Positions 46,401 to 49,648 of a stretch of 64,000 nucleotides of DNA are shown here, one piece after another (within the stretch, counting starts at the first letter, position 1; each line of letters begins with the position of its first letter). The notes under the pieces were generated by a model. It saw only the letters and a program-made list of their open reading frames with translations, did no database searches and was not told the origin of the DNA. The stretch lies in NCBI GenBank assembly GCA_018398815.1, contig CM031595.1, positions 50,917,489 to 50,981,488 of the forward strand, given 5' to 3'. The DNA is from Conus ventricosus (taxonomy: Eukaryota; Mollusca; Gastropoda; Neogastropoda; Conidae). Position numbers and translations under genes: made by a program.

Positions 46401-47820
46401 TTTCTGTCGATTTCTCGACTCCCTTACACAACACCACACGGCCGATCGAGATTAAATTACTTCTTCTCGATCGACCATTTTGTCTCCTCTTTGCATGTGA
46501 TTTTTATCATGATGTCAGCCATGAATCTGCACAGCTACAACTAGCTGGGAGATTTTGAAGACTGTATACCACCAAGCCCCTCAAGACCTCTAAACTTACA
46601 AAAGCTGTGTAGGAATTGTTCATAGTGTAAGTAAAAGCTAGCTTTCACTTTGTTCCGTTGTGATATATGACATAGCATTATGCGTCTCTGGAAATCTGTC
46701 TTTGTCCCTGATTTTCAGGCAGTGAGTGATGTTCAAGCAGAGGGAATAGGCAGAGGGAAAAAGGATAGTGTAGTTCTGGTGATGTGCTCTTCCGGATGAA
46801 AGCTGTCAGGTTTTAAGAGAAGTAATTAAAATTAACTTGACACAGTTGTAAAATGCTATGTGATGAGGTGCAATAAAACAGAATGCAATGTGTTCACACA
46901 GATGCCGGCAGATGACTGCATAGGAGCTCTGCTCTTCCAAAGGTGACCAGCAGCAGCGTTGAAGAGAGGAAGACCACCCGATGACCCTGATCCAGTTCCT
47001 GATGTACCTGTACCACAATGTGGCCGACTTCCGCACCCTGTGCATGTCTGGAGAGTTCATCACAGCTCTGGTGGCCACCCTCTTCCCCTATCCCATCCCA
47101 GACTACAGCAGTGATGTCACCACTCCCAATGAAGAGTTCAAGGTAAACCCTTAGTCAGGGTGAGGTTTTCCCTGTTAATTTTTTTTAAAGGAAATGTTAA
47201 GTTTTGGAAAATAATATTTAGAAATTCTTTACGGGTACATTTACATCCATAATTTTTTTCTCTCAGAAAACGATTCATTCATGATTTAGGATTGATAACT
47301 TTTGTTCTTTATTTAGTCATATGACTAGCAGGGTACAGCTATTTATTCTGGTAAGATATGGCTGAAATGTAATTAATATTTATACAAAGTCTGCTTGTGG
47401 AATGCCTAAATGTGAAGTCGTTCCAGCTCAAAAGGTGACTGCGATGTGTGTGATTGTGGAGTGAGGTACAGGATTGGGGAGAGTTGGAGAATGAATGAAC
47501 AAAGGTGCTTCATGCCGACATCTTTGTGTTAATAAAGCAGAAAGATAAACGATGTTAAGACTTCGCACTTGAGAGCATTGCATAAAAAAAAATGACTAGT
47601 AGTTTTATTGAAGTGTGAGATATTGTTTTCCATGGTGGAGACCAAAGAACAGCATTACATATAAAAAAAAAAAATAGAGAATCCAGAGTTTTCATCTGTA
47701 AGCAGGGAAGGAATGATGAGCATGTTATGTGTGCAGCCTTTCCCTGAATCGGAGCCCATTGTGATGGTGAAATCGCAGGAAAAAGATGTGTTCAGTCACC
47801 TCACTCCTCACCCGCAAAAA
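10209..47820 (+). CDS. WDFY3: WDFY3 (ALFY) orthologue, central part of gene, left copy
   Basis: Twenty-two supported exons, and one uncertain one, follow the order of vertebrate WDFY3 from about residue 530 to 1900. The protein is a large PI3P-binding BEACH/WD40/FYVE scaffold that links p62-marked aggregates to the autophagy machinery. The part seen here is the long helical-repeat region plus a concanavalin-like LamG-type insert (about 20748-23636); no BEACH, WD40 or FYVE domain lies in the window. Diagnostic segments include LLSVLRESHR-like, FFPPPSGL-like, DVEGLYAAVKAL and DSVWTVIFGVPAS. Several exons have 1-base indels. Neurobeachin-family relatives are less likely because the exon sequences match WDFY3 in unbroken order. 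Confidence 0.9.
10706..10808 (+). CDS. WDFY3: WDFY3 exon (probable)
   Basis: The acceptor is GTGTTGCAG and the donor GTAAGA. The encoded SKNKQDLGHLVIGGL corresponds to the DQKHLALLVMETL segment. Similarity is moderate, and the phase to the next exon does not join cleanly. Confidence 0.6.
10809..14574 (+). other. Intron with low-complexity DNA, no gene seen
   Basis: Contents: an A/C-rich low-complexity block (11350-11760) that mimics Phe/Cys-rich frames on the - strand, poly-G runs near 11858-11880 and 12249-12277, T-rich stretches at 12888-12958, and a GC palindromic repeat at 13785-13885. A GC-rich patch at 10920-11200 differs from its surroundings, but I recognise nothing in it. Confidence 0.6.
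13785..13885. repeat. GC-rich palindromic dispersed repeat
   Basis: GGGGGCTTCGCCCCCTGGAC and neighbouring short inverted G/C blocks form hairpins. A related block (TGCCCCTGACCCCCGCC, GGGCCCCACTGGGGGCC) is at 31895-31980 inside a DNA transposon, so this may be a fragment of the same family. Confidence 0.55.
14575..14767 (+). CDS. WDFY3: WDFY3 exon (one-base frame break)
   Basis: It encodes FHQCGGARCAHN, YPECRQQALNIVQQLVLSP and DDDMGTLLGLM, nearly identical to the vertebrate segment GGARCAHNIVKYPQCRQ...DDDMGTLLGLM. A C appears to be missing in the run before GGTGGGG, which splits the frame. The donor is GTGGGC. Confidence 0.9.
15231..15368 (+). CDS. WDFY3: WDFY3 exon
   Basis: It is open in frame: SLLNVLRESHRTRTVFRKVG and GGFVYVMSVLVSMEGSL match the conserved VLRESHRSRTVFRKVGGFVY block. 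The acceptor is ATGTGCAG and the donor GTAAGC. Confidence 0.92.
15833..15933 (+). CDS. WDFY3: WDFY3 exon
   Basis: It encodes MLHTVFSTLTVAMRYEPANA and RFFSTE, matching LLHTVFCTLTAAMRYEPANSHFF. It is open throughout, with acceptor GTTTGCAG and donor GTCAGT. Confidence 0.92.
16505..16685 (+). CDS. WDFY3: WDFY3 exon
   Basis: It starts VRYDSLTEAVRLLGCFSGT, matching IQYEKLADAVRFLGCFS. Downstream, two frames are open. The frame with HDAFAELFSHTKEDKY looks more protein-like, so a frame shift after CFSGT is possible. The acceptor is TTGGCAG. Confidence 0.85.
17434..17521 (+). CDS. WDFY3: WDFY3 exon
   Basis: It encodes SLPTTLASGCTMLRFLYDMS then LDAFDR, corresponding to the SPTLRHCSKLFIYLYKVATDSFDSR segment. 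The donor is GTAAAC. Confidence 0.8.
17577..17755 (+). repeat. Minisatellite, ~62-bp unit, three copies
   Basis: The unit is GAGAGAGAATGTGTGTGTGT, then ATGCGCATGTGTATTTTGGA and ATTCTTACAAAC. It lies in the intron just after the 17434-17521 exon and yields spurious Cys/Val-rich frames. Confidence 0.9.
17966..18187 (+). CDS. WDFY3: WDFY3 exon
   Basis: It is open throughout. A basic, low-conservation linker (RRIRRRKSSGTRPKRSSTGS) is followed by VVVHAGAVLSMFHLLPAI, which matches AVIIHPGAMLAMLDLLASV. The donor is GTACTT. Confidence 0.88.
18188..19064 (+). other. Intron, nothing recognised
   Basis: AT-rich sequence with no repeat or coding similarity that I can identify. A short near-duplication (TTACCAGTAATGTAT) occurs at about 18240 and 18312. 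Confidence 0.5.
19065..19277 (+). CDS. WDFY3: WDFY3 exon (one-base frame break)
   Basis: It encodes MALELQLFTAYMLKSLLRPE and ERNQQILCDSGL, then in a second frame SSAALFERLASQSLTPRDLR, matching LQRMFERLASQALEPMVLREF. The frame changes near 19210. Confidence 0.9.
19703..20275. mobile_element. Small DNA transposon with CAG-type terminal inverted repeats
   Basis: The left end is CAGTGATCATTTTATG and the right end is the complement of CAGTGATCATTTTTTG. The six bases CTGATG flank both sides (19697-19702 and 20276-20281). It is 573 bp with no transposase and carries a TG/CG-rich microsatellite at about 20013-20148. The TIR start fits the hAT superfamily. A 6-bp duplication is shorter than the usual 8, so the group is uncertain. 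Confidence 0.7.
20352..20747 (+). CDS. WDFY3: WDFY3 exon (two frame breaks)
   Basis: It begins DFLRLGSPLSCRSVEEEYQD, as in LREFLRLASPLNC. After a shift it reads TRVKCLVSMTTP, and after a second shift PAFVEFDMAAEGFACLYLPS and IAP, matching VTPAFVEFDTSLEGFGCLFLPSLAP. The frame breaks are near 20520 and 20600. The donor is GTGACT. Confidence 0.9.
21182..21403 (+). CDS. WDFY3: WDFY3 exon, start of LamG-like region
   Basis: It is open throughout: ERVFPPQSGLTLSSWFCVDK, HPVRLLTIVRN and SRDRALIVTTQES match ERFFPPPSGLSYSSWFCIEHF...HPVRLLTVVRR...DRSLIVSTKE. This is the concanavalin-like insert of the BEACH family. A (TG)n run follows the donor directly. Confidence 0.95.
21404..21450 (+). repeat. (TG)n microsatellite
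   Basis: The dinucleotide run begins at the donor of the preceding exon (GTCAGTGTGTG...). Confidence 0.9.
21772..21875 (+). mobile_element. Truncated retroposon 3' tail
   Basis: CCCTGATGTGGCCCTTTGCG, then GTCGGCTGGGC, ends in repeated TTATC units. This end shape is familiar to me from truncated LINE/SINE tails in gastropod genomes (recall, not checked). No 5' part or target duplication is visible. Confidence 0.45.
22112..22216 (+). CDS. Possible extra WDFY3 exon (uncertain)
   Basis: It is bounded by ATCCAG and CAACAG|GTAGAA. One frame is open for 35 codons ending PNVQYENEIQGRPQQ. It sits between two sure exons in a region that varies among species, but the open frame does not join in phase with the exon before it. 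Confidence 0.35.
22467..22647 (+). CDS. WDFY3: WDFY3 exon (one-base frame break)
   Basis: After VRFWC the frame shifts to PELTQEGQWHHLMLIF, then NSNVSLFVDGDHIDTQK, matching IEGQWHHLVLVM...NSTAALYIDGQLVNTVK. A C is likely missing at about 22530. The donor is GTAAGC. Confidence 0.9.
22648..23407 (+). other. Intron, nothing recognised
   Basis: AT-rich sequence with T runs. I see no coding or repeat similarity. Confidence 0.5.
23408..23636 (+). CDS. WDFY3: WDFY3 exon
   Basis: It is open throughout: LHYISPNLGGGGTASPTAFT, SVFAYIGSPPQLRRQSRLSW and LGPTYVGSLQA match LHYVHSTPGGSGSANPPV...AYIGTPPAQRQ...LGPNYVGSFQA. It ends the LamG-like region. The donor is GTAAAC. Confidence 0.95.
23637..24500 (+). 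other. Intron, nothing recognised
   Basis: I identify no coding similarity and no repeats. Confidence 0.5.
24501..24640 (+). CDS. WDFY3: WDFY3 exon
   Basis: It is open throughout: EEKVMLAVHAHAMCQLTVAK then VRKVYNRVDSKSIAKQ, matching SSLTVARIRKVYNKLDSKAIAKQ. The donor is GTCAGA. Confidence 0.95.
25139..25249 (+). CDS. WDFY3: WDFY3 exon (one-base frame break)
   Basis: LAMSAHENATPIRI, then in the next frame HNAAGHLAGPARSLGAVLMG and YL, match SSHENATPVKLIHNSAGHLNGSARTIGAALIGYLG. An extra T near 25180 explains the shift. Confidence 0.93.
25780..25969 (+). CDS. WDFY3: WDFY3 exon
   Basis: It is open throughout: VRTFCPKPVARMLENVGGTS, LLGLIAMATDVEGLYAAVKA and LVSVVRSNP are almost identical to the vertebrate segment VRTFVPKPVA...DVEGLYAAVKALVCVVKSNP. 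It is the clearest exon for naming the gene. Confidence 0.97.
26406..26557 (+). CDS. WDFY3: WDFY3 exon (one-base frame break)
   Basis: LLALLYKRK, then in the next frame SLLNSHILHLTFSLVGSLDS and AFEDLLCDLE, match LLAMLLKKKRSLLNSHILHLTFSLVG...FQDLLCDFE. The shift lies in an A run near 26425. Confidence 0.95.
26558..27022 (+). other. Intron segment, nothing recognised
   Basis: Plain AT-rich intron before the minisatellite. Confidence 0.5.
27023..27843 (+). repeat. Minisatellite, ~37-40 bp unit, about 20 copies
   Basis: The unit is TTCATCAGGATGATGAGCTG then TTAGTCTTTCTTCTAG, with length variants. Units are head to tail with no unique spacers. The core CAGGATGATGAGCTG is nearly invariant, while the TTCTTCTAG part varies. 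Confidence 0.95.
27996..28716 (+). mobile_element. piggyBac-type element, internally deleted
   Basis: TTAA flanks both ends (27992-27995, 28717-28720). The left end CCCTCTGCCCCTTGG and the complement of the right end CCCTTTGCCCCTTGG form a 15-bp inverted repeat with one mismatch and one extra base on the right. TTAA target duplication is the signature of piggyBac. At 721 bp it cannot encode a full transposase and must move, if at all, with help from a related full-length copy. Confidence 0.75.
28268..28399 (+). pseudogene. Truncated N-terminus of a piggyBac-like transposase
   Basis: A 43-codon frame starts MDDETVEMLANIFGGSDSDE and continues ELFTGFRLEEI. It is acidic, like piggyBac transposase starts, and lies just inside the left end of the element. 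The catalytic DDD domain is absent. Confidence 0.5.
28969..29349 (+). mobile_element. tRNA-derived SINE with target duplication
   Basis: A ten-base direct repeat ATTACAAAGT flanks it (28959-28968, 29350-29359). GGTTCGAATTTC at about 29000 is a tRNA-type B box for RNA polymerase III, and the element ends in an A-rich tail. The body has ACCGAGGTTCCGTGTG followed by CACACGTAAAA, which I recall from conserved domains of molluscan SINEs. A clear A box is not seen, so it may be slightly 5'-truncated. Confidence 0.75.
29363..29611 (+). pseudogene. Acidic coding remnant interrupted by the SINE
   Basis: An open stretch reads SDNEASDRDIDNYDREEESE and ends SDSDSVL and a stop. Upstream of the SINE, SLSEALEIILQ could be its earlier part. 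Acidic, Ser/Asp-rich starts of this kind occur in piggyBac-like transposases, but no catalytic domain follows, so the identity is open. Confidence 0.35.
29612..30602 (+). other. Intron segment, nothing recognised
   Basis: AT-rich. I see no coding or repeat similarity. Confidence 0.45.
30603..30676 (+). CDS. WDFY3: WDFY3 exon
   Basis: VWHKAPSDLQRSLYEHFYEL then LTDSR matches VWLHAPYELHLSLFEHFIELLTES. It is open and phase-compatible with the previous exon ending LCDLE. The donor is GTAAGA. Confidence 0.93.
31187..32021 (+). mobile_element. CAG-ended DNA transposon, internally deleted, hAT-like
   Basis: AATAGT flanks both sides (31181-31186, 32022-32027). The ends are CAGGCAT... and ...ATGCCTG. 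Inside, about 31474-31620 encodes WRWDWLDQEVDDVRVGDVF then AAFCVPCGKID, which resembles the BED-type zinc finger that starts many hAT transposases. A GC palindromic block lies at 31895-31980. The transposase core is absent. Confidence 0.55.
32067..32225 (+). CDS. WDFY3: WDFY3 exon (frame-broken)
   Basis: CELMRDMALVMKLLNILRDA, then in another frame TIASVTCELLTGAPDPHGLL, match KLMREFQLIPKLLLTLRDM...ISNVLSFLLQGFPNSNDLL. The donor is GTACTG. The frame breaks are near 32145 and 32165. Confidence 0.82.
32840..33185 (+). pseudogene. DIRS copy B RT C-terminal fragment
   Basis: SQRFTSLGMSFDT-type and TPESSARLVDL-type readings, then LLGMMESLSPFIPLGRVPKR, correspond to the thumb/connection part of DIRS RT. 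The catalytic boxes are absent. At least one frame change occurs between the parts. Confidence 0.65.
33186..34130 (+). pseudogene. DIRS copy B RNase H and connection, frame-broken
   Basis: ALELYTDASNSGWGAHLES holds the first RNase H Asp, INILELEAVRLALLHF the Glu, and TDNTSVACYIN the next Asp box. IAGTHNILADTLS and PMIDLFATRFNYRLPVYVSP follow. A run of 13 G at 33537-33549 lies just after ACYINK. Frame breaks occur at about 33400, 33500 and 33820. Confidence 0.75.
34131..35224 (+). CDS. DIRS copy B tyrosine recombinase
   Basis: An N-terminal part (about 34131-34500) with SSRRASTESLYIYRWRKWG and a SIRGYRSAI-type core-binding helix is frame-broken. The catalytic part is open from 34508 to 35224: ASARRRGEIHAL carries the first Arg, HELR at 35018-35029 the His and second Arg, and FIKFYLRD the nucleophile Tyr codon at 35126-35128. 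It would cut and rejoin DNA during insertion of circular cDNA. The catalytic residues appear present. Confidence 0.8.
35258..35606. repeat. DIRS copy B internal complementary region plus right terminal repeat
   Basis: 35258-35294 complements the left terminus and 35294-35347 complements the right terminus 35553-35606 over 54 bases. The two halves abut at 35294/35295, so this block holds the complement of a circle junction. That is how DIRS elements are thought to complete their ends. Confidence 0.88.
35607..36452 (+). other. Intron segment, nothing recognised
   Basis: Ordinary intron between the DIRS insertion and the next exon. The right arm carries the same sequence at 60918-61755. Confidence 0.55.
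36453..36610 (+). CDS. WDFY3: WDFY3 exon
   Basis: LGHFLVSTLPPVTFAERSLD, open to QQSFSG, matches FGQFISSTLPTFAVCEKFV and the divergent linker after it. The acceptor is GTATTGCAG and the donor GTAACA. The right-arm copy has one extra T in the run before GCCGAA. Confidence 0.9.
36960..37115 (+). CDS. WDFY3: WDFY3 exon
   Basis: It encodes a divergent start, then VRVRNILLEVVLKLVLPPGS and QSLNQT, matching ILLRNRLLDILLKLIYTSKE. The end phase joins the next exon to give TMCEEL. Confidence 0.9.
38015..38232 (+). CDS. WDFY3: WDFY3 exon
   Basis: It is open throughout: MCEELQRVLGFDWLLLFLQG, ALQVLVVMLRNQENARRFRE and GGWLADTENVLKNQMAVML match ACEELVKTLGFDWIMMFMEEH...ILVVLLSNQ...GGGWLEQTDSVLTNKIGTVLG. Confidence 0.96.
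38620..38804 (+). CDS. WDFY3: WDFY3 exon
   Basis: It is open throughout: FNVGAGAKESTHEVNLE, PGFQVLQWLLPRHTHIPAVF and FLLMKLLLGQ match FNVGRSAGGRSTVREI...FPVLQSFLPKHTNVPALYFLLMALFL. The donor is GTACGT. Confidence 0.96.
38893..38924 (+). repeat. (TG)n microsatellite
   Basis: Intronic dinucleotide run. The right-arm copy at about 58460-58488 is shorter. Confidence 0.9.
39115..39255 (+). CDS. WDFY3: WDFY3 exon
   Basis: LSLDSVWTVIFGVPASKPVV, then CPDAAMVILSMIRSMLNQ, matches FDLDSIWTFIFGVPASSGTV...VFLLLGMLRSML. It is open here. The right-arm copy lacks two bases near its end. Confidence 0.96.
39783..39985 (+). mobile_element. DIRS-family left terminal repeat, copy C
   Basis: TTTGGCGTCATATACTTTAC and the next ~200 bases match the left end of copy B at 32422-32620 with scattered differences. 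After about 39990 the sequence is unlike copy B, and no matching right end is found before 46901. It is either a solo left end or the start of a different, non-autonomous element. Confidence 0.75.
39990..40887. repeat. CpG-rich block rich in CGATCG and GCCAT motifs
   Basis: Unusually CpG-rich for this locus, with many CGATCG-like words and GCCAT(C/T)TT motifs (near 40353, 40372, 40772). Its end, about 40700-40860, is a diverged direct copy of 45440-45600. A 162-codon frame at 40018-40506 lacks protein-like composition. It is probably repetitive, possibly the interior of element C. Confidence 0.5.
41213..41224 (+). promoter_or_regulatory. YY1-like CAAGATGGCGGC at the transposase start
   Basis: The start ATG (41216-41218) lies within an AAGATGGCGGC word, the YY1 consensus seen at start sites of many animal genes. 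Use as a regulatory site is inferred. Confidence 0.4.
41216..41703 (+). CDS. hAT transposase exon 1: BED-type zinc finger
   Basis: It starts MAAKEAKLHETDSEDDTTR. A BED-like finger FAFCRKCNVHFGIGHGGQHD with IKRHIQTENH gives C-x2-C...H-x3-H spacing, followed by ITRFF and a helical segment ending ICPDSKIASG. The finger should bind the transposon ends. The left copy has a frame error near 41290 (GGGGAAAAAA) and the right copy has one at GAATTGGG, so each arm corrects the other. The donor is GTGAGG. Confidence 0.85.
41719..41820 (+). repeat. (TC)n microsatellite in transposase intron 1
   Basis: Long TC/CT run just after the exon 1 donor. The right-arm counterpart is (GA)n at 55578-55688. Confidence 0.95.
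42008..42042 (+). repeat. (CA)n microsatellite in transposase intron 1
   Basis: Run of CA. The right-arm counterpart is (TG)n at about 55353-55390. Confidence 0.95.
42208..42439 (+). CDS. hAT transposase exon 2: start of catalytic core
   Basis: It encodes MKCGRNKATAVVKAMAREVS, then FPFTISTDGSN, with the first catalytic Asp of the RNase H-like core in the TDGS box, then FPLVIRCLSEVTGLVSSELL. The left copy has an extra base near 42330. The acceptor is CATTCAG and the donor GTCAGT. Confidence 0.85.
42811..43173 (+). CDS. hAT transposase exon 3: core with second Asp
   Basis: ENIFGLIATELGTGIF, then the GCDNAPVMTG box (C-D-N, second Asp of the hAT core), CTLHMGHNAAKAAADHLPP, and KHVCTRWLSVGR with the conserved C-x-x-R-W motif. 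The left copy has indels around 42885 and 43100. Confidence 0.85.
43194..43452 (+). repeat. Two (CA)n microsatellites in transposase intron 3
   Basis: CA runs at about 43194-43305 and 43396-43452 flank unique sequence. Right-arm counterparts are at 53941-54000 and 54090-54200. Spurious Cys/Val or His/Thr frames come from these. Confidence 0.95.
43729..44714 (+). CDS. hAT transposase exon 4: C-terminal core and dimerisation domain
   Basis: CLERLLKN, then a long open stretch (43969-44540) with WLPLEDALLRHAEVADVELK, and SNAHCERVFS followed by SLGDSTVESLLILKS. This is the hAT C-terminal dimerisation signature around the last acidic residue. Two left-copy indels (near 44545 and 44585) are absent from the right copy. 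The stop is TGA at 44712. The whole protein would be about 690 residues. Confidence 0.85.
44715..45243 (+). other. hAT 3' noncoding region with subterminal repeats
   Basis: A C-rich duplicated segment (TACTTCAAAGTGAGATG at about 44833 and 44900), then three AATCTACTGA words at 45174-45225, about 20-25 bases apart and just inside the right end. hAT transposases bind such subterminal repeats. The left end has a different word. Confidence 0.65.
45286..45900 (+). repeat. Tandem array, ~79-bp units each with GTAGATC/GATCTAC hairpin
   Basis: About six units start at 45286, 45357, 45434, 45637, 45738 and 45817. Most contain GTAGATC and, about 26 bases on, its complement GATCTAC, then GTGTGCACA and TTATCATTA. 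The unit at 45434 has a CpG-rich insert (45440-45600) that copies 40700-40860. The hAT element lies in the first unit. The right-arm copy is at 51485-52110. Confidence 0.85.
45900..46500. repeat. CpG-rich block, second part
   Basis: Again rich in CGATCG-like words and (G/A)CCATTTT motifs (46162, 46193, 46477). It shares composition and some sequence with 39990-40887. No convincing protein. Confidence 0.5.
46902..47142 (+). CDS. WDFY3: WDFY3 exon, left copy (two frame breaks)
   Basis: MTLIQFLMYLYHNVADFRTL, then FITALVATLFPYPIP and NEEFK, match VTLMQFFRYLYHNVPDLASM...LCALAATVFPF...AEEFK. Two single G deletions (near 46922 and 46967) break the frame here. The right arm (50241-50483) is open throughout. 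Confidence 0.95.
47143..47736 (+). other. Intron, nothing recognised
   Basis: AT-rich intron, matched in the right arm by 49649-50240. Confidence 0.6.
47737..47820 (+). CDS. WDFY3: WDFY3 exon, cut by contig end
   Basis: The acceptor is GTGTGCAG. FPESEPIVMVKSQEKDVFSH then LTPHP continues in the right arm into the conserved HPAKRFIIDF. Here the sequence leaves the gene after about 47817 and ends as unrelated text up to the gap at 47842. Confidence 0.85.
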
Positions 47821-47841
47821 AATAGAGCAACTCTGTATTTT

Positions 47842-48841
47842 NNNNNNNNNNNNNNNNNNNNNNNNNNNNNNNNNNNNNNNNNNNNNNNNNNNNNNNNNNN
47901 NNNNNNNNNNNNNNNNNNNNNNNNNNNNNNNNNNNNNNNNNNNNNNNNNNNNNNNNNNNNNNNNNNNNNNNNNNNNNNNNNNNNNNNNNNNNNNNNNNNN
48001 NNNNNNNNNNNNNNNNNNNNNNNNNNNNNNNNNNNNNNNNNNNNNNNNNNNNNNNNNNNNNNNNNNNNNNNNNNNNNNNNNNNNNNNNNNNNNNNNNNNN
48101 NNNNNNNNNNNNNNNNNNNNNNNNNNNNNNNNNNNNNNNNNNNNNNNNNNNNNNNNNNNNNNNNNNNNNNNNNNNNNNNNNNNNNNNNNNNNNNNNNNNN
48201 NNNNNNNNNNNNNNNNNNNNNNNNNNNNNNNNNNNNNNNNNNNNNNNNNNNNNNNNNNNNNNNNNNNNNNNNNNNNNNNNNNNNNNNNNNNNNNNNNNNN
48301 NNNNNNNNNNNNNNNNNNNNNNNNNNNNNNNNNNNNNNNNNNNNNNNNNNNNNNNNNNNNNNNNNNNNNNNNNNNNNNNNNNNNNNNNNNNNNNNNNNNN
48401 NNNNNNNNNNNNNNNNNNNNNNNNNNNNNNNNNNNNNNNNNNNNNNNNNNNNNNNNNNNNNNNNNNNNNNNNNNNNNNNNNNNNNNNNNNNNNNNNNNNN
48501 NNNNNNNNNNNNNNNNNNNNNNNNNNNNNNNNNNNNNNNNNNNNNNNNNNNNNNNNNNNNNNNNNNNNNNNNNNNNNNNNNNNNNNNNNNNNNNNNNNNN
48601 NNNNNNNNNNNNNNNNNNNNNNNNNNNNNNNNNNNNNNNNNNNNNNNNNNNNNNNNNNNNNNNNNNNNNNNNNNNNNNNNNNNNNNNNNNNNNNNNNNNN
48701 NNNNNNNNNNNNNNNNNNNNNNNNNNNNNNNNNNNNNNNNNNNNNNNNNNNNNNNNNNNNNNNNNNNNNNNNNNNNNNNNNNNNNNNNNNNNNNNNNNNN
48801 NNNNNNNNNNNNNNNNNNNNNNNNNNNNNNNNNNNNNNNNN
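47842..48841. other. Assembly gap, 1000 N
   Basis: Exactly 1000 N, so probably a placeholder of unknown true length. Reading frames that cross it are artefacts. Confidence 0.99.
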
Positions 48842-49081
48842 CTTCCCCTCTAGCGCAAAGGTTCTCGGGGTTACCTTGCGCGCAGGCCTCGCTGAATGAG
48901 GTAGAAGAAGTTGACACGGCTTCTTCCGGAGGCGGAAGTGGGGTGATGTCACGTGACTGTCTTATGACTGCATTGGCCACGGATAAAATTCGGCCTGACA
49001 GAGCTGGCTAACTGCGTTGAATGCTATGGTCTGACATGGTAAGTATATTAGCCAAACAGGGAGTATAACACAAACTCCCCA
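48842..49081 (+). mobile_element. DIRS-family right end, copy D
   Basis: It matches the last ~240 bases of copy B (35366-35606), including GACATGGTAAGTATA and the end CAAACTCCCCAT, with scattered differences. It is cut by the gap, so the element body should lie inside it. It is antisense to the right-arm WDFY3 copy. Confidence 0.85.
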
Positions 49082-49440
49082 TGTTGTTGGACTGATATGG
49101 CTTGAGAGCTAACCACGTATTTGTGAAGCATGTGATGGTAGATCTAATTCAGCAAAGCATGGTTGCATGCCAAGGTTCGTCGAAAACAAAGCCAAGTTTT
49201 GAACAAAGAGCATGCTTAAACAATGAGGCCAAAAAAAAAATCTTTAAGTGCTATCTGAAAGCATTCATTTAAAACACACACACACTAGTACACCACAAAG
49301 TACAATTGAACGCTACAGAAAAAAAATGACATTTTCAGTGCCCATTGTAAAATATCAGTGCAATGACAGGATCCCTTCCCTATTCCATCCCATTAGCCAT
49401 ATCCCCAGAGACGGGCGTTTCCATTCATCCTGAATATAAC

Positions 49441-49648
49441 TGCAGCAGCAAACATGCGGCCCAGCACTGACTCCAACATGACATCCAGTACAGCCCCCAG
49501 CTTGGTGGTCTGCTGGGAGAAGCTGTCAATCACCAGGGTGCGGAGGGAAGTCGATAATGAAGCGTTTTGCAGGGTGAGGAGTGAGGTGACTGAACACATC
49601 TTTTTCCTGCGATTTCACCATCACAATGGGCTCCGATTCAGGGAAAGG
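49441..49648 (-). CDS. WDFY3: WDFY3 exon, right copy (full at its 5' side)
   Basis: It reads PFPESEPIVMVKSQEKDVFS, HPAKRFIIDF, then after a one-base shift RTLVIDSFSQQTTKLGAVLD and VMLES, matching HPAKKFVFDFMRVLIIDN...LIDLLLEAS. It extends the left copy. The donor at the 49441 side is not certain. Confidence 0.85.

Noticed and set aside
10209..47820. WDFY3 copy as a processed or decayed pseudogene
   Set aside because: Introns and splice sites are intact, protein identity is high and the breaks are single-base run errors not shared by the other arm.
47713..49011. Long reading frames across the N gap on both strands
   Set aside because: They are produced by N being treated as coding. No protein is supported.
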